Source: Nectonema munidae (Eukaryota > Nematomorpha > Nectonematoida > Nectonematidae). Taken from it: a DNA stretch of 64,000 nucleotides. The DNA is taken from positions 376,001-440,000 of the forward strand of contig JAUIRK010000947.1 of assembly GCA_030549495.1 (NCBI GenBank), read 5' to 3'. Position numbers and translations under genes: made by a program. Of this stretch, positions 31,131-42,800 are shown piece after piece (the first letter of the stretch is position 1; the number at the start of each line of letters is the position of its first letter). The notes beneath the pieces were generated by a model. The model was not told where the DNA came from. It searched no databases and worked only from the letters and a program-made list of their open reading frames with translations.

Positions 31131-32469
31131 TTTTTGAATAATTTGTGGCTTTTTTAAAAACATGGTATGTTTGCGATCAGATATATTGTACTGATTTTTG
31201 AACGATTTGTTTTCATGCTATTCTCCAAAGACCATATTCAAATATTTAGTCATTTCACAAATGAATTTATTTCTCTTTGAAGTTTAGATTTTATTTGGAA
31301 TCTATAATAAAACAAATTTTTTCAGTATCAAAATTTCCAATGAGGCACGTATATTAATTTTGATTCATCATAAATACAAGTATACAACTTGTAATACTAT
31401 AAAATCGATTCATATATTTATGTTCAAATTTTTTTTTCATTTTTAGACTATAGAATGAAAATTACACCATGAATTATATTTCAACTGGAGTTTGAATGAT
31501 TACATCATGTTTTTTAAATATAATGTATACTTTTTTCAATCTTTGAATATTCCATTTATATGTGCATACAGATATGCAAAATTTGGTAAGTTTCTATTTC
31601 CGAGGAATGAAGTTATAACTTCTCAAACTTTCTTACATTTGTATATATAAAGTAGGCTCCCTCTTCTTCAGAAAATGCCATCCAAGTTTTGCCAAGGTAA
31701 GGATGTATATATTGAGAAAAATTATATTGAAATTATACACTTATAAGAGGCATCATCACTTAAAAATTCAAATCGTTTATGCAAAGATGTTCTAAAAAGA
31801 TAATTTTTGTTTTTTTGAATCTTGATTATGCAAACGACATTTAGTTTTTCTCTTTTTTTTTAAACTATTTTTATTATCATTGACAGTTTAATAAAGGAGA
31901 TCATTCACTTTTTTTAAATACTGCCAGTAATTATTAAATAAAATAGCAAATTTTATGCAGAAAACTCATGTTGAGGTGAAAATATTTTTCATTTTAGAGA
32001 AATGATACTCTAAAAGTAAGTTTAAGTATACTAGTAAGTTTGTTTCGAGATATTAGAGTGAATGGTATAAACGAACTGTCTTTCTCCTTCAAACAAAATC
32101 ATGCGCATCAAAATATGCCTCTACAGAATCCTTATTTTGTATTTAATTAATTTCATTAAAAAAATCACCCCATTGAATTCTGTATAAAATCCCGTTTTAG
32201 CTCTATACCATTTTCAATTATATTTTCTTTTTTATCAATTTTGTTTTGCCTACTTATAATTCTATTTGTTCTGTGACAAAATAAATTACATATATAGCTA
32301 CGTATAAATATTTAATCATGAAGTCCTTTATTTCAGTTGAAGTGTCATATATCAATCATTTTTGACAGGTATGATTAATTTTTCTTAAAAAATAAACATC
32401 ACTGTTGGATTCAGCCTACTTGAAAATGGGTACATATGTGTAAAACACCTGATTTGCAAGTGTCATTAA

Positions 32470-33070
32470 CGCTTACAAGTATTTTCAAATTCTAAATCCA
32501 AAAACAATCTATAATTGGAATTGGCATTGTTGATTTGTTATAAAAATGTGTGTATTTCATGTAGAATTTGAATGAATGTTCTCGTAGTCAGATTTTAGAT
32601 GTAAACCACAAATTTTGTTTTTGGGAACAATTTTTAGAAGTGAACCAGAAATTTATTTTACACTTATAGGTAATTTTTAATCCAAATGCAAAAACAATCT
32701 ATAAATGAAATTGACATTGTTGATTTGATATGAAAATGCGTTTATTTCATGTAAAATTTGAACTAATGTTCTCGAAAACAGATTTTAGAAATAAACCACA
32801 ACTTTGTTTCACACTTATTAGCATTTTCAAATTCTAAATGCAAAAAGAATTTATAAATGAAATTGCGATTGTTGATTTGTTATAATAATGTGTATATTCC
32901 ATCTAAAATTTGAATGAATGTTTTCAGAGACAGATTTTAGAAGTAAACCGCAAGTTTGTTACACACTTATGGGTATTTTCAATTCTTAAATTCCAAAAAT
33001 GAAATCAGCATGCCCGATTTGAAATAAAAAAATATATTTCATGTTAAATTTGAAGGTATATTTTATTAGA
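32470..33070. repeat. Tandem array, four units of about 150 bp
   Basis: Units start near 32473, 32668, 32818 and 32968. They share CTAAAT-CCAAAAACAATCTATAA, TGTTGATTTG, TTTCATGTAAAATTTGAA and AGATTTTAGAAGTAAACC. The first unit has about 45 extra bases from a partial internal duplication. Confidence 0.75.
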
Positions 33071-33669
33071 TATATTTCTCATCAATCAAAATTTTGATTA
33101 ACATTTCCCAAAAAGTAACCATGATTTTGAAAAAATTTAAACTATAAAGTGTTATGTGTTCAAAACTGTATATATTTATACATTTTCAAACGAGTAGATA
33201 ATATAGAACCAACGTTATAAGCTTAACTAGAGACACTGTTAGAATTTTGCTGAAGAAGTTTAACTTTTGATTTTGATTGACAGATTTAGGCAAGAAAAGG
33301 TCCTTCAACTGCCATGAAAATGGTATCAAAGGATGCAGCTATCAATTTTAGGAAATGTCACAAAGTATGGTAGCAAAAGATGTAGCCAACTTGGTACAAG
33401 AGAAATTTTAGTTAAGGATAGCCCTCCCCCCCCCCCCCCCCCGTCACTGATAGGGTTCTAATAGGGTTTTCAAGTAGATTAAATGGGCCAAATGGAGTGT
33501 TGGAAACTCTATGAAGGAGAACAGCTTTTAAACTGGAGGTGAAGCAGTCTATAAATAGCCTTCACTCATTATGTTCTAAAGGCAGCCTAATTGTAGAAAA
33601 GAATTCATGGCAGAAACAGAGAACATCCTTAAGGCTGTAAAAGTCTGATAAAGGTTCATGTCTAGTTCG

Positions 33670-33948
33670 CTAAATTGTAACTTGGATTTCTTCCTTCACC
33701 AAGTTCAATTGCTTCATTGTGATGAAAAACTCTGCATTGGATTTAGTCAGACCCATATCTCTAACTAAATCAATTGGGGAGTGAGGCACTCTTTCTGGTT
33801 CATCAGGTATGTAATAATCCATTGCCTCCTCACTAGACTTATCATTTTCTTCCTCTGAAGCTGGGGTAGGCGGCAATGGTACAGGATATTTAGAGCAGTG
33901 TTGGAGCTGGTGATGATGGAATATCTGGATACGCAACGGAAGCGGCAT
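33670..33948 (-). other. Open frame of 92 codons, transposon-associated fragment
   Basis: The peptide ends SPIDLVRDMGLTKSNAEF and FFITMKQLNLVKEE, a pattern (LVRDLNLSK..AELL..RL...NLL) that I remember from proteins often found with transposons. An acidic PASEEENDKSSEEA stretch precedes it. No full domain and no clear gene context. Confidence 0.3.
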
Positions 33949-33980
33949 TCTTTCATTTTCTCTTCTTTACATCAACCAAG

Positions 33981-34862
33981 CAGAAAAAACAGTTTTCATG
34001 AATCTTTTTTCACCCCGAAGCCACCCTTCCAGAGTCTTCTTACAGTGTTGACAACAGTAATGAGGAGCCCAAGGCTTTTTTGATCCCAAACTGGTATTCC
34101 AAAATATTTATGGTAAGCTTCGCAAACTTTCACTAAGATTTGTATGAATTTTTTTTCCATCGTCACAGACGTCAGTTGACTCAGCCAACTGCAAGCTGAA
34201 TCATGAAAACAGTTTTCATGAATCTTTTTTCACCACGAAGCCACCCTTCCAGAGACTTCTTGCAGTGTTGACAACAGTAATGAGGAGCTCAAGGCTTTTT
34301 TGATCCCCAACTGGTATTCCAAAATATTTATGGTAAGCTTCGCAAACTTTCACTAAGATTTGTATGAATTTTTTTTCCATCGTCACAGACGTCAGTTGAC
34401 TCAGCCAACTGCAAGCTGAATCATGAAAACAGTTTTCATGAATCTTTTTTCACCACGAAGCCACACTTCCAGAGACTTCTTGCAGTGTTGACAACAGTAA
34501 TGAGGAGCCCAAGGCTTTTTTGATCCCCAACTGGTATTCCAAAATATTTATGGTAAGCTTCGCAAACTTTCACTAAGATTTGTATGAATTTTTTTTCCAT
34601 CGTCACAGACGTCAGTTGACTCAGCCAACTGCAAGCTGAATCATGAAAACAGTTTTCATGAATCTTTTTTCACCACGAAGCCACCCTTCCAGAGACTTCT
34701 TGCAGTGTTGACAACAGTAATGAGGAGCCCAAGGCTTTTTTGATCCCCAACTGGTATTCCAAAGTATTTATGGTAAGCTTCGCAAACTTTCACTAAGATT
34801 TGTATGAATTTTTTTTTCCCATCGTCACAGACGTCAGTTGACTCAGCCAACTGCAAGCTGAA
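33981..34862. repeat. Four tandem copies of a 220-bp transposase segment
   Basis: Units at 33981-34200, 34201-34420, 34421-34640 and 34641-34862 differ by only a few bases. Each contains the piece of the hAT transposase reading (on the - strand) LQLAESTDV, KKKFIQILVKVCEAYHK and a Trp- or Gly-containing loop. Only the rightmost copy is continuous with the upstream coding sequence. The near identity points to recent expansion or homogenisation inside an older relic. Confidence 0.9.
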
Positions 34863-35747
34863 TTTTCCGCTCTCCTTGATGGCAACCACTACCTGTCTTG
34901 CGAAATCTCTTGAATTCTTATTTTGATCGTGTTATCTGACAGTGGAATAGCTTCAATTTTTTCACTGCAGCATCTCCAAGGATGGTACAAACCATGCGAA
35001 GGGCTGCTGGCGTTACTACTTTTCTCCAATTGTATGTGGCTGCACACGCAATTTTTTTGCAACAAGATAGGATGCAAGTGTTGGTTGTTGAATAGAATAC
35101 ACTCCATTGTGGATAGAGTTTTCTAACAGCGAGTTTTCTAACAGCTGACGTTTCAGTTCTTCTTCTTGCCCCTTAGAATACTCAAGACCTTTCTCTGCCA
35201 GAGTTCGGTGTTTTCCCAGGAGATGGCCCTTGAGGTTATTTTCCCTCAACGCATTGCGGTTCCGTCATCGATGAGACACGTAAATCCAGTGCTAAGAAAT
35301 TCTTCTTTGTACACCCGTTTTCTGGACATGACTAGAGAATCTAAAATGAAATATAAATTAAATCACTAACCCACCCCTCTGCGCAACAAACTTCCATCCA
35401 TGAGGCGGGATGTGCATAGCAAACGCATACACATATATACACCCACATCGACAAATTATATAAAAGGTATTAAAAAAACTTACTAAAAATTTCAATGAAG
35501 GAATTCATTTAAAAATGAAAATAGCGCATATACTATTTGTTAAAATTGTGGGAGAAAAGCACGAAGATAATAAATCAGTGGTTATTTGACAGCTTTTTTC
35601 TCCTCTCTCTATGTCTTTCTTTAAAAGATATGAAAATTAAAATTGATTGTGACTGTACTGTATATACTTAAAACTCCTAGAATTAAAAGTTGACAATGTT
35701 TTTATTTTGAGGTCTTGGCGACCCCAGGTTTGGGAACCCCTACTCTG
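34640..35747 (-). pseudogene. ZBED-like hAT transposase relic with 5' terminal end
   Basis: The element's 5' end is on the right: CAGAGTAGGGGTTCCCAAAC reads leftwards from 35747. Coding pieces follow leftwards: MSRKRVYKEEFLSTGFTC near 35330, NNLKGHLLGKHRTLAEKG near 35240 (zinc-finger remnant), EAIPLSDNTIKIRIQEIS near 34930 and SGKFSLQLAESTDV near 34860. Stops and frame changes lie between them, and the first two cysteines of the BED finger are missing. The 220-bp array interrupts its 3' part. Confidence 0.75.
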
Positions 35748-36059
35748 GTTGCATAAAATATCGAAAAATACCTAAATGTATACCTATTTGCACACGTAGA
35801 TACATAAATAATTGGCTTAAAGGAAAAATTGGGATTTTTTATGAAATTTCAAGGAACTCCCAAAATTTTCATTGTTTAATAGCACTTTTTTGTTTATTTG
35901 GGACCTAAGCAATCCAAAAAAATTAATTGAAAGTCAGGAACAAAAACATTTTTTGTTACACAGTGTAATTCGCCCCGTTTCAAAAAAACCTGCTGACATG
36001 TGGTTTACACGAATTTTATACAACTCTGCAGATAAAGTGTGAAAAACAAATTGCGTAAG

Positions 36060-36235
36060 ATTTGTGTTGCTTATAATGCATTAAATACTGAATGTTTATT
36101 TTTTTTAAATAAAAAATTTTACATCTATTTTATGTCAAACGTTTTCCTTTGTTAACTCTTATCTTAAGCTTATATACAACCCAATGGCTTTTTGGGTACA
36201 AAAAATTGCCTTTCCTAGTGTTAAAATGGCACCTC
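36060..36235. repeat. Diverged repeat, partner of 16370-16530
   Basis: Shares ATTTGTGTTGCTT, CCCAATGGCTTTTT and GGGTACAAAAAAT-like blocks in order with 16370-16530. Confidence 0.4.
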
Positions 36236-36551
36236 ATCTAGTTATGCGCCTGAAAAATTATAGTTAAAACCACTCTTAAATATGCAAACTACAGATTTAT
36301 ATGCTGGCCCATTAAATCTCCCAACCCTTAGTCCACAAAAAAATTTTTGTTTGAGATTTTGGACGAAGTTTCGTTTATCTCGCATGCAATTTGGAAGAAA
36401 ATTAGTTTATTTTTAGCGAAGGTAAAGGTACCGTAAGCAAAGAACTTCTTTGTATAATTTGTTTTTCCAAATTTAAATTTATGAGTGATATAATTATCAA
36501 TTTTAAACTCGTTACATCACGTTGTAAAGATTAAAAAAGCAAAATTATAAG

Positions 36552-36690
36552 AAGGGGGCGTGAGTAAGGGTGTTTAGGTACTGGGTTTCGATCTCAAGGT
36601 CTTGAGTTCGATCCCACATCAAGCCAACTTTCTTATAGTTCGATACAAGCGCGGCAATTGTGCCTTCTCGATGAAAACACCTCACGGAAA
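36552..36690 (+). mobile_element. tRNA-derived SINE, copy B
   Basis: Head GGGCGTGAGTAAGGGTG, B box AGTTCGATCCC, body GATACAAGCGCGG and tail TCGATGAAAACACC, matching copy A at 25857. Ends about 190 bp past the furry stop codon. Confidence 0.7.
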
Positions 36691-36775
36691 AAAACAAAGT
36701 TTGAAGATTTTTGGGAGAACCAGGCCGCTTATCGCTTAAAATATAAAAAGCAACATTTAATATTTATATTAAAAA

Positions 36776-36781
36776 TTTATT
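36776..36781 (-). terminator. Candidate polyA signal for furry
   Basis: AATAAA on the - strand about 97 bases past the furry stop codon. Confidence 0.4.
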
Positions 36782-36877
36782 GATCATATAGAAATTTGAT
36801 AATAGAATAGAAATAATTTCCTATAAAATCGCACTAATTGCTTTTACAAGTAAAAACTTGGAACGATTTTAAAAGAC

Positions 36878-39800
36878 TCAACTTTCACTAAGATCTGATA
36901 AGAGATTTTTTAGTTGGAAAGATAACTCTCCAAAATCAGCGATGCTATTATTAGACAAGTTCGCTTGCTTGAGATATGCATAGGAGAACGGGGAGCCATT
37001 TATAAGGGAAACGGCATACATTAAAACAATGATATCAGCTTCTTCTTCATCTTCGTACCAAAAGTAGAGACTATTCCTAACATCTGCTCTAAACTTTTCA
37101 AAAGGCTGCAACAACTTGCCGTACTCTTGCTCGTTTATGGCGGAAATGATGAGAGCTTCTGCTTCATCGCATGTAAGAGCTGATGAACATTTGTCAAAGG
37201 GATCTTGCTTTCCATTACTGAAATCGAATTTGTTGAGTTGGAGCGATTTTTTGAAAAAGTTTTCCAAATTTTCTCGAACGGTGAAGATATTTTCACTTAA
37301 ATTTTTTAGTTCTTCACGAGATTTTATTATCTTTTGAACTTCAAGCATGAGCATGTGGTATGAAGACATCAGCACATAATACTGTAAATGGATTTGGTTA
37401 ACTGCTACAATAGCTTCACGCCACAACTTTTTGGAAGAAAGCTCGCCCTTCTTCAATACCAATAAGCTAGAAGAGGCATTCGCTTCCTTGTTACATAGCT
37501 TTTCTACAGATTTTTGAAGTTCAAAAAGTAAGCTTTTCAGAGTGCTTCCATCACATTTGAGTAGTGTCTTGTGGTTGAGCACTAATAAAGTGTGACAGTT
37601 TATGACATGGTCGGTCAAGCAAGTTATAATATGCTCGAGTTTAAGTAAAATTCTATGCTGAACATCCTTACATTTAAGCACGAATGGGATTAGTTTGTTG
37701 TTGTGCTCTTTGAGTAGGAGAGATAGTTCGGTTGTGATGGCGCAAATGGAGTGATTGTGCTCAATAGACAACTTCGAGAACATGACAAACAAAAAGGGCA
37801 AATAGATGTTGGTATCTGTTGTATTTTCGTCACAAGTTTCAAGAAAGGAAACACTCTTGATCCATAAAGCGTTCAAGTCTAAGGGAAATGAGCGTGCTGA
37901 TTCGCCCGATGTTTCACTGTCCCTTTTGGGTAGATGCTTTTTCTCTTGTCTCCTCTTGTTAGCGCCTTTTGCAAAATTTTTGATGTTTTCATTCAAACTT
38001 TCAATGAAAATATTTTTAGTCGGGCGAAAAAGAATGCCTGCTATAGGGGAGCAAAAGCTTTTGCTCACATTGAAGACTGCTATCTTTTTTTCGGGATCAT
38101 TATCATCACTACGAGTATTATTATTATTGTTGTTGTTGTTTACGCTTTCTTCGCTGCTACAAGAAAGAGCAAATAAGCGCAAGAAACTTGGCACACTCCT
38201 CGAGATAATCCTGTGTCTAAAGTTAGCTGAGTTTAGAATCGCGCCTGCATCCAAAATCTGTTCACTTTCATTGTTTTCTTTGCTTAAGAGTGCACTTTCA
38301 AACTTACACTCAATCAGTTCAAGAGAAGCTTCACTATTTACACCACTGATTGATGGACGCCGTGCTCCCCAATTGAAAGAGTCCATGTCCAGGCTTTCTG
38401 CGTTTTCAAGTTCAACGTCTAAAAAGTCGAAATTTTTGAAAATTCTGACAAAATTTTCAGAACTAGTTGCTTCATTGCGTCCTAGCGACGTATCCGTTGT
38501 GGCTACAGAAGCTTCTCCACTACTCGAACACACACTCGACTGCTTTTCCAGATCACTCAATTGACTGAAGACGACAGAAGGACTTTTCAAGAGCGCAATC
38601 CTTTGTCCAAATACTTGGGCTAAACTCACCAACCTGTCTCTGACACGAGCTTGGCTAAAATTGCATTTATTCCATGGATACGAAGTTTGTTTCGACAGAG
38701 CTTTGTTAGATTTGTTATTCATTATGATGCAATTTTGGCAGAAATCCTCACAATACTTCCTGTTGCTCAAATTAATCGATACTTCAAAGTTTATGGATGG
38801 TCCCGGCAATTCTGGTCTGGAATACAAACTCTCTAATTCCACAAACGAGGTAGTGGTGAATACAATAGCATCATCACTGGAAATACTAGACTTTGTACAA
38901 CTACTGGAAATAGATTTGGGAAGGGTGTTTTGACAACACTTCTGAATGAAAGTCTGCATAATCTTGTGAATTTCTTTGGTAAACAGTGTATTTTTGTTGC
39001 AAAACTTGTCCAACATTTTAAGAATGTCGTGATTCAGGCATAGATCTTCTTTTTTAAGATCCATCGAATTTACGAGATGCAGGATGATTAGGAGGCAAAA
39101 ATTTTGATAGGAGATCGGGCACTTATCAAGCAAATCGATGAGAAAGGAGAGGACAGATGGAATGGAATCGGGAAAAGCGTCGACAAGGTATTTAATTTGG
39201 CATTTGATCCAAGCTGATACATTTTTGGTAAAGTTTTTTTTCATATACAAAGACATGACAACATCGATGTTTTTTAGATTTTGACTTTTATCGCAACAGT
39301 AAGCGGATATGCTTCTTGCAAATGAGAAACAAACTTCATCGGGGTCATCATACTTTAGTGCTAGGTGCAGCAAGAGTAGGACAAAGCAGAAGGCAAAATT
39401 GAAAAACTTGTTGGGGTCAGCAAAGTTGCATGCAATGAAATGCGGAATGATGTCTGCTAGGAGTTGAAGACTTGGGATGAATGTGGCTGGTGAAATGGTG
39501 CAGCCGACCATCACACAGCCGATGATTCCGTAGAAGTCATTCCACTTCAATTGCTGCGTGAATACACGCTCTATCTTCTTGCGCGTTTCACGGGAAAGAG
39601 ACGAATTCTGTCTGAGAGATAGTCTTCCAAGTAGTTTGCACAAGATCTTTATAGCTAACAAGTAATGGCATTCGCAGTCTGTTTCCAAAAGAGCACACGA
39701 AAGCCAAAAGAGCTGTATTGACGTGGAAAGCTTGTGCTCCTGATTATAGGAAAATGTGTTTGTGGCATCCTGCGACATCGCCCTTCTGTGATGATGCTTT

Positions 39801-42800
39801 TCGCTCGTAGATGGAGGTGGCGATTTCAACAACGAATCATCAACCTCAACGACGCTGCCTTCTGATCTGCTCACTTCACTATTCAACTTAGAAAGCGAGG
39901 AGCGTAGAGCGGAGTAATCGTCTGTTATCAAGGTAGTCTTGTGATCAGCATTCGCATTTTCACTCTTTGTATCAAGGCCGGAATTAATAGCTTCTTCGTC
40001 ATAGTAATTGCTATCAGGGCTGGGAAAGGAAAAGGGGGAGATTTGTTCAAGTGAGAAGAGAAGTGTGATGATGATTTCAATGACGTATCCTTGCATGTCT
40101 TCACCAGGTTCGTCAATTGTCTCAATTAAGCGTGAAACAATGTCTGAAAGCTTGATCGGTGTTAGAGGAGCTTTTAGACTGCGATAAATCTGAAATGACC
40201 TACCAGCGTAATGCCTTGAAGAACAAGAGAGTGACATGTCCAGAGATATTGACGCCCAAAAGTATTCAAATTGGTGATAAGAGGGTAAAAGTTGCTTCAA
40301 TATCTTCAAAACTAAGTCCAGAAAAGTATTTAAATTTTTAGCACTTTGAATATTGTAATTCTTAATGGTGATATCTTCGTGGAGCCATAAAGGACGATTT
40401 CCCTTGAAAGACATGAAAGACAAAAGAGAGTTGATGGCGTCAACAAGCGATGCTTCGTTATTACCGAAATCGGGTGGGATGAGAGTTTGGATGCTTGAAA
40501 TACTGTTTCTACAACGGCTCTCACTGCCAGCATCTCGAGTTCCCTCATTTAACACGATGATGGCCTGGTTCGGCATGCCGACACTGGCGCCAAAACAAGC
40601 ATTTTCTTCAAGGCTGTCGGTTCTGAAGGAGAATGTTGGCGGAGAATGGTGATTCAGGATATGTTCCGCCAAAATTTGGGAAACACGCTCACATTTTTTG
40701 TGCGCCAAATGCAAGAGTATGGAGAGCAGGAGGACTTTGCAATGTTCACTCACCAAGGTGCGGCTGTGGTCCATGCCCAGGGTCAGCGCTTGTAGCATCA
40801 ATGGCAGGTGGTGAGTGAGAGAAAAGTTGTCTTCAAAGGATTCAAAAATGACTTCTGACAGTAGAATAACGCCGAAATCGCAACGGTGCAGGCCATAGAG
40901 CGCGCTCTGAGAAGGATTCGCCACCAAGAAGTTGTATAGGGGCGCGTGATAGCCGCCATACGCCGGCATCGGCAAGGAAGTGCAGCCGCCTGGAATGCCA
41001 ACTTTTTCGCTACAGCCATTACTCTTCAGCAAGGTCTTGCTCGCATTACGAAACGTCTTTTGGAAAGCTGAGCTTCGCAAAGAAGAAGGAGGCTTGAAAT
41101 GGAACTTGTCAGCACAGATCGTCTTATGCTTTTTGCGGTCAAAGTAGTGGCGGAGAGTGCGCTCGCTTTCATCGCTGAAGAATTTTATGTCTTTATAGTT
41201 GGAAGTTCTTTGATCAGAACACTGAAGAGAGTTGCTGGGAGAGATCTTTCTGAAGAAGGGAGGATTCGGACTTCTTTCTAGATTAAAGTTTATGGGTTCC
41301 ACGGTTTTAAGTTCTGAAATTAAAAATTCAGTAGTGATTAGCGAATCGACATTGCTCAAAAAACTAACAATTAACTTAATAGTCGACACCAAGGCTAATG
41401 TTGAGAAGGCAGATATATTTTGCAAGTAAACCAAAATAATTTTGATGTTTTTTTCGGAAATCTCTGCCAATGTCATCCAAAGCAATTTCACTTCATCGAG
41501 AAAAAGTTTGGAATGTGTAAAAGTCAAGAAGGTTAAATTGTTCAACACAATGACCGACGTTTCGTGCAAGTTGATAGCGTGGCTCAGCAGGTCGTCATCC
41601 TGACGACAAGAGTCAGTATTGTTGTGTAGGCTTAGGTAGACATTCTGCAGCCAAGGAAGCATCAACTGGAATAAAAGGCCTTGGCAGTATCTGCGAGATA
41701 TTTGAATCTTTTGAGTCGCTTCTGACAGGATGGAAAGCGTCAGCTCGTAGTGGTGTAAGCGCATCTCTTTTAACAGGTGTTGTGGAGAATGCAAGAACGC
41801 TAAGGGCGAGATGAAGTCGTTTTGAGTGTATGCACTTAAATTTTCATTACTGAGTGATTGCGAATTCTGAGTTTCCTGGGATGAAGTGGTTTGCGTTTTG
41901 AAAAACTTTTGATAGAGACTTTGAAAGAGTTTCATTGCACTGGATTTGAGGGAGGAATTGGAATTATCAATCAGGTATGTGAGGGAAAGGGTTAGCATGG
42001 GCAGCATTTCATATTCGTGTTCTTTCAAGGAGTACACGGTAGAAAGGCACTCAAAGAAAATGGCAGCTGTCTTAAATTTAGCACTGTAACACTTATTGAT
42101 CATCCATTCGACGAGATAGGGGGAATCTGTGTTCAGGAGAAGGAGCTTGCAAAGCATGCCTTTTGTCAGGGATAGGACTCTTTCATTCTCAATCCCCAAT
42201 ATGGTCTCGATCCAGGAATAAATGCAGCCATTTTCTTCTAAGCAAGAGGCATCGAAGATCGGTCCAAAGAGCAGAACACTAAATGCCGAGTTCAATGCTT
42301 CAACCTCAATGTCGCCACTTCCTTGCTGCGTTTCCTTCAAAGGAGCTTTCAAGCCGAAATGACTGTGCAGAGGTTGGGTGTAGTCGTAGGAAATGGTTAA
42401 GAAAATCTTGAAAAGCGTTTTCCTCAGCATAATAGTGGATTTCACATGCACGTAGTCCTCAATAGAAAAACTATTGAAAAACGCGGTTATGAACTCACAA
42501 AAAGCTAGGCAAAGATCCTTGAAAGCAAATGATTCCTTCTCAAACTCAACATCACTAATAAACTTCGCTATACTCAATATAAAGCTGGAAAAGTCTTGAC
42601 AGATGAGCAAGTGGTTTTCTGAAGCAATCTTGCCGATCACTCTGCACAAAGTGCCTCTATGTGACAACTTCTTCAGCAGGATGATCATATTGATTCTCAG
42701 TTGATCCCTTTTTTTACGCCTTCTAACATTTTCCGTTTTACGCTCCAAAATTTCTTGAAAGATCGGATTGAGAGCTTCGAGTAAGTCACGAATCGCAGCA

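Noticed and set aside
37806-38564. 252-codon open frame on the + strand
   Set aside because: It is antisense to the furry coding sequence and mirrors its codon structure. No similarity or promoter supports it.
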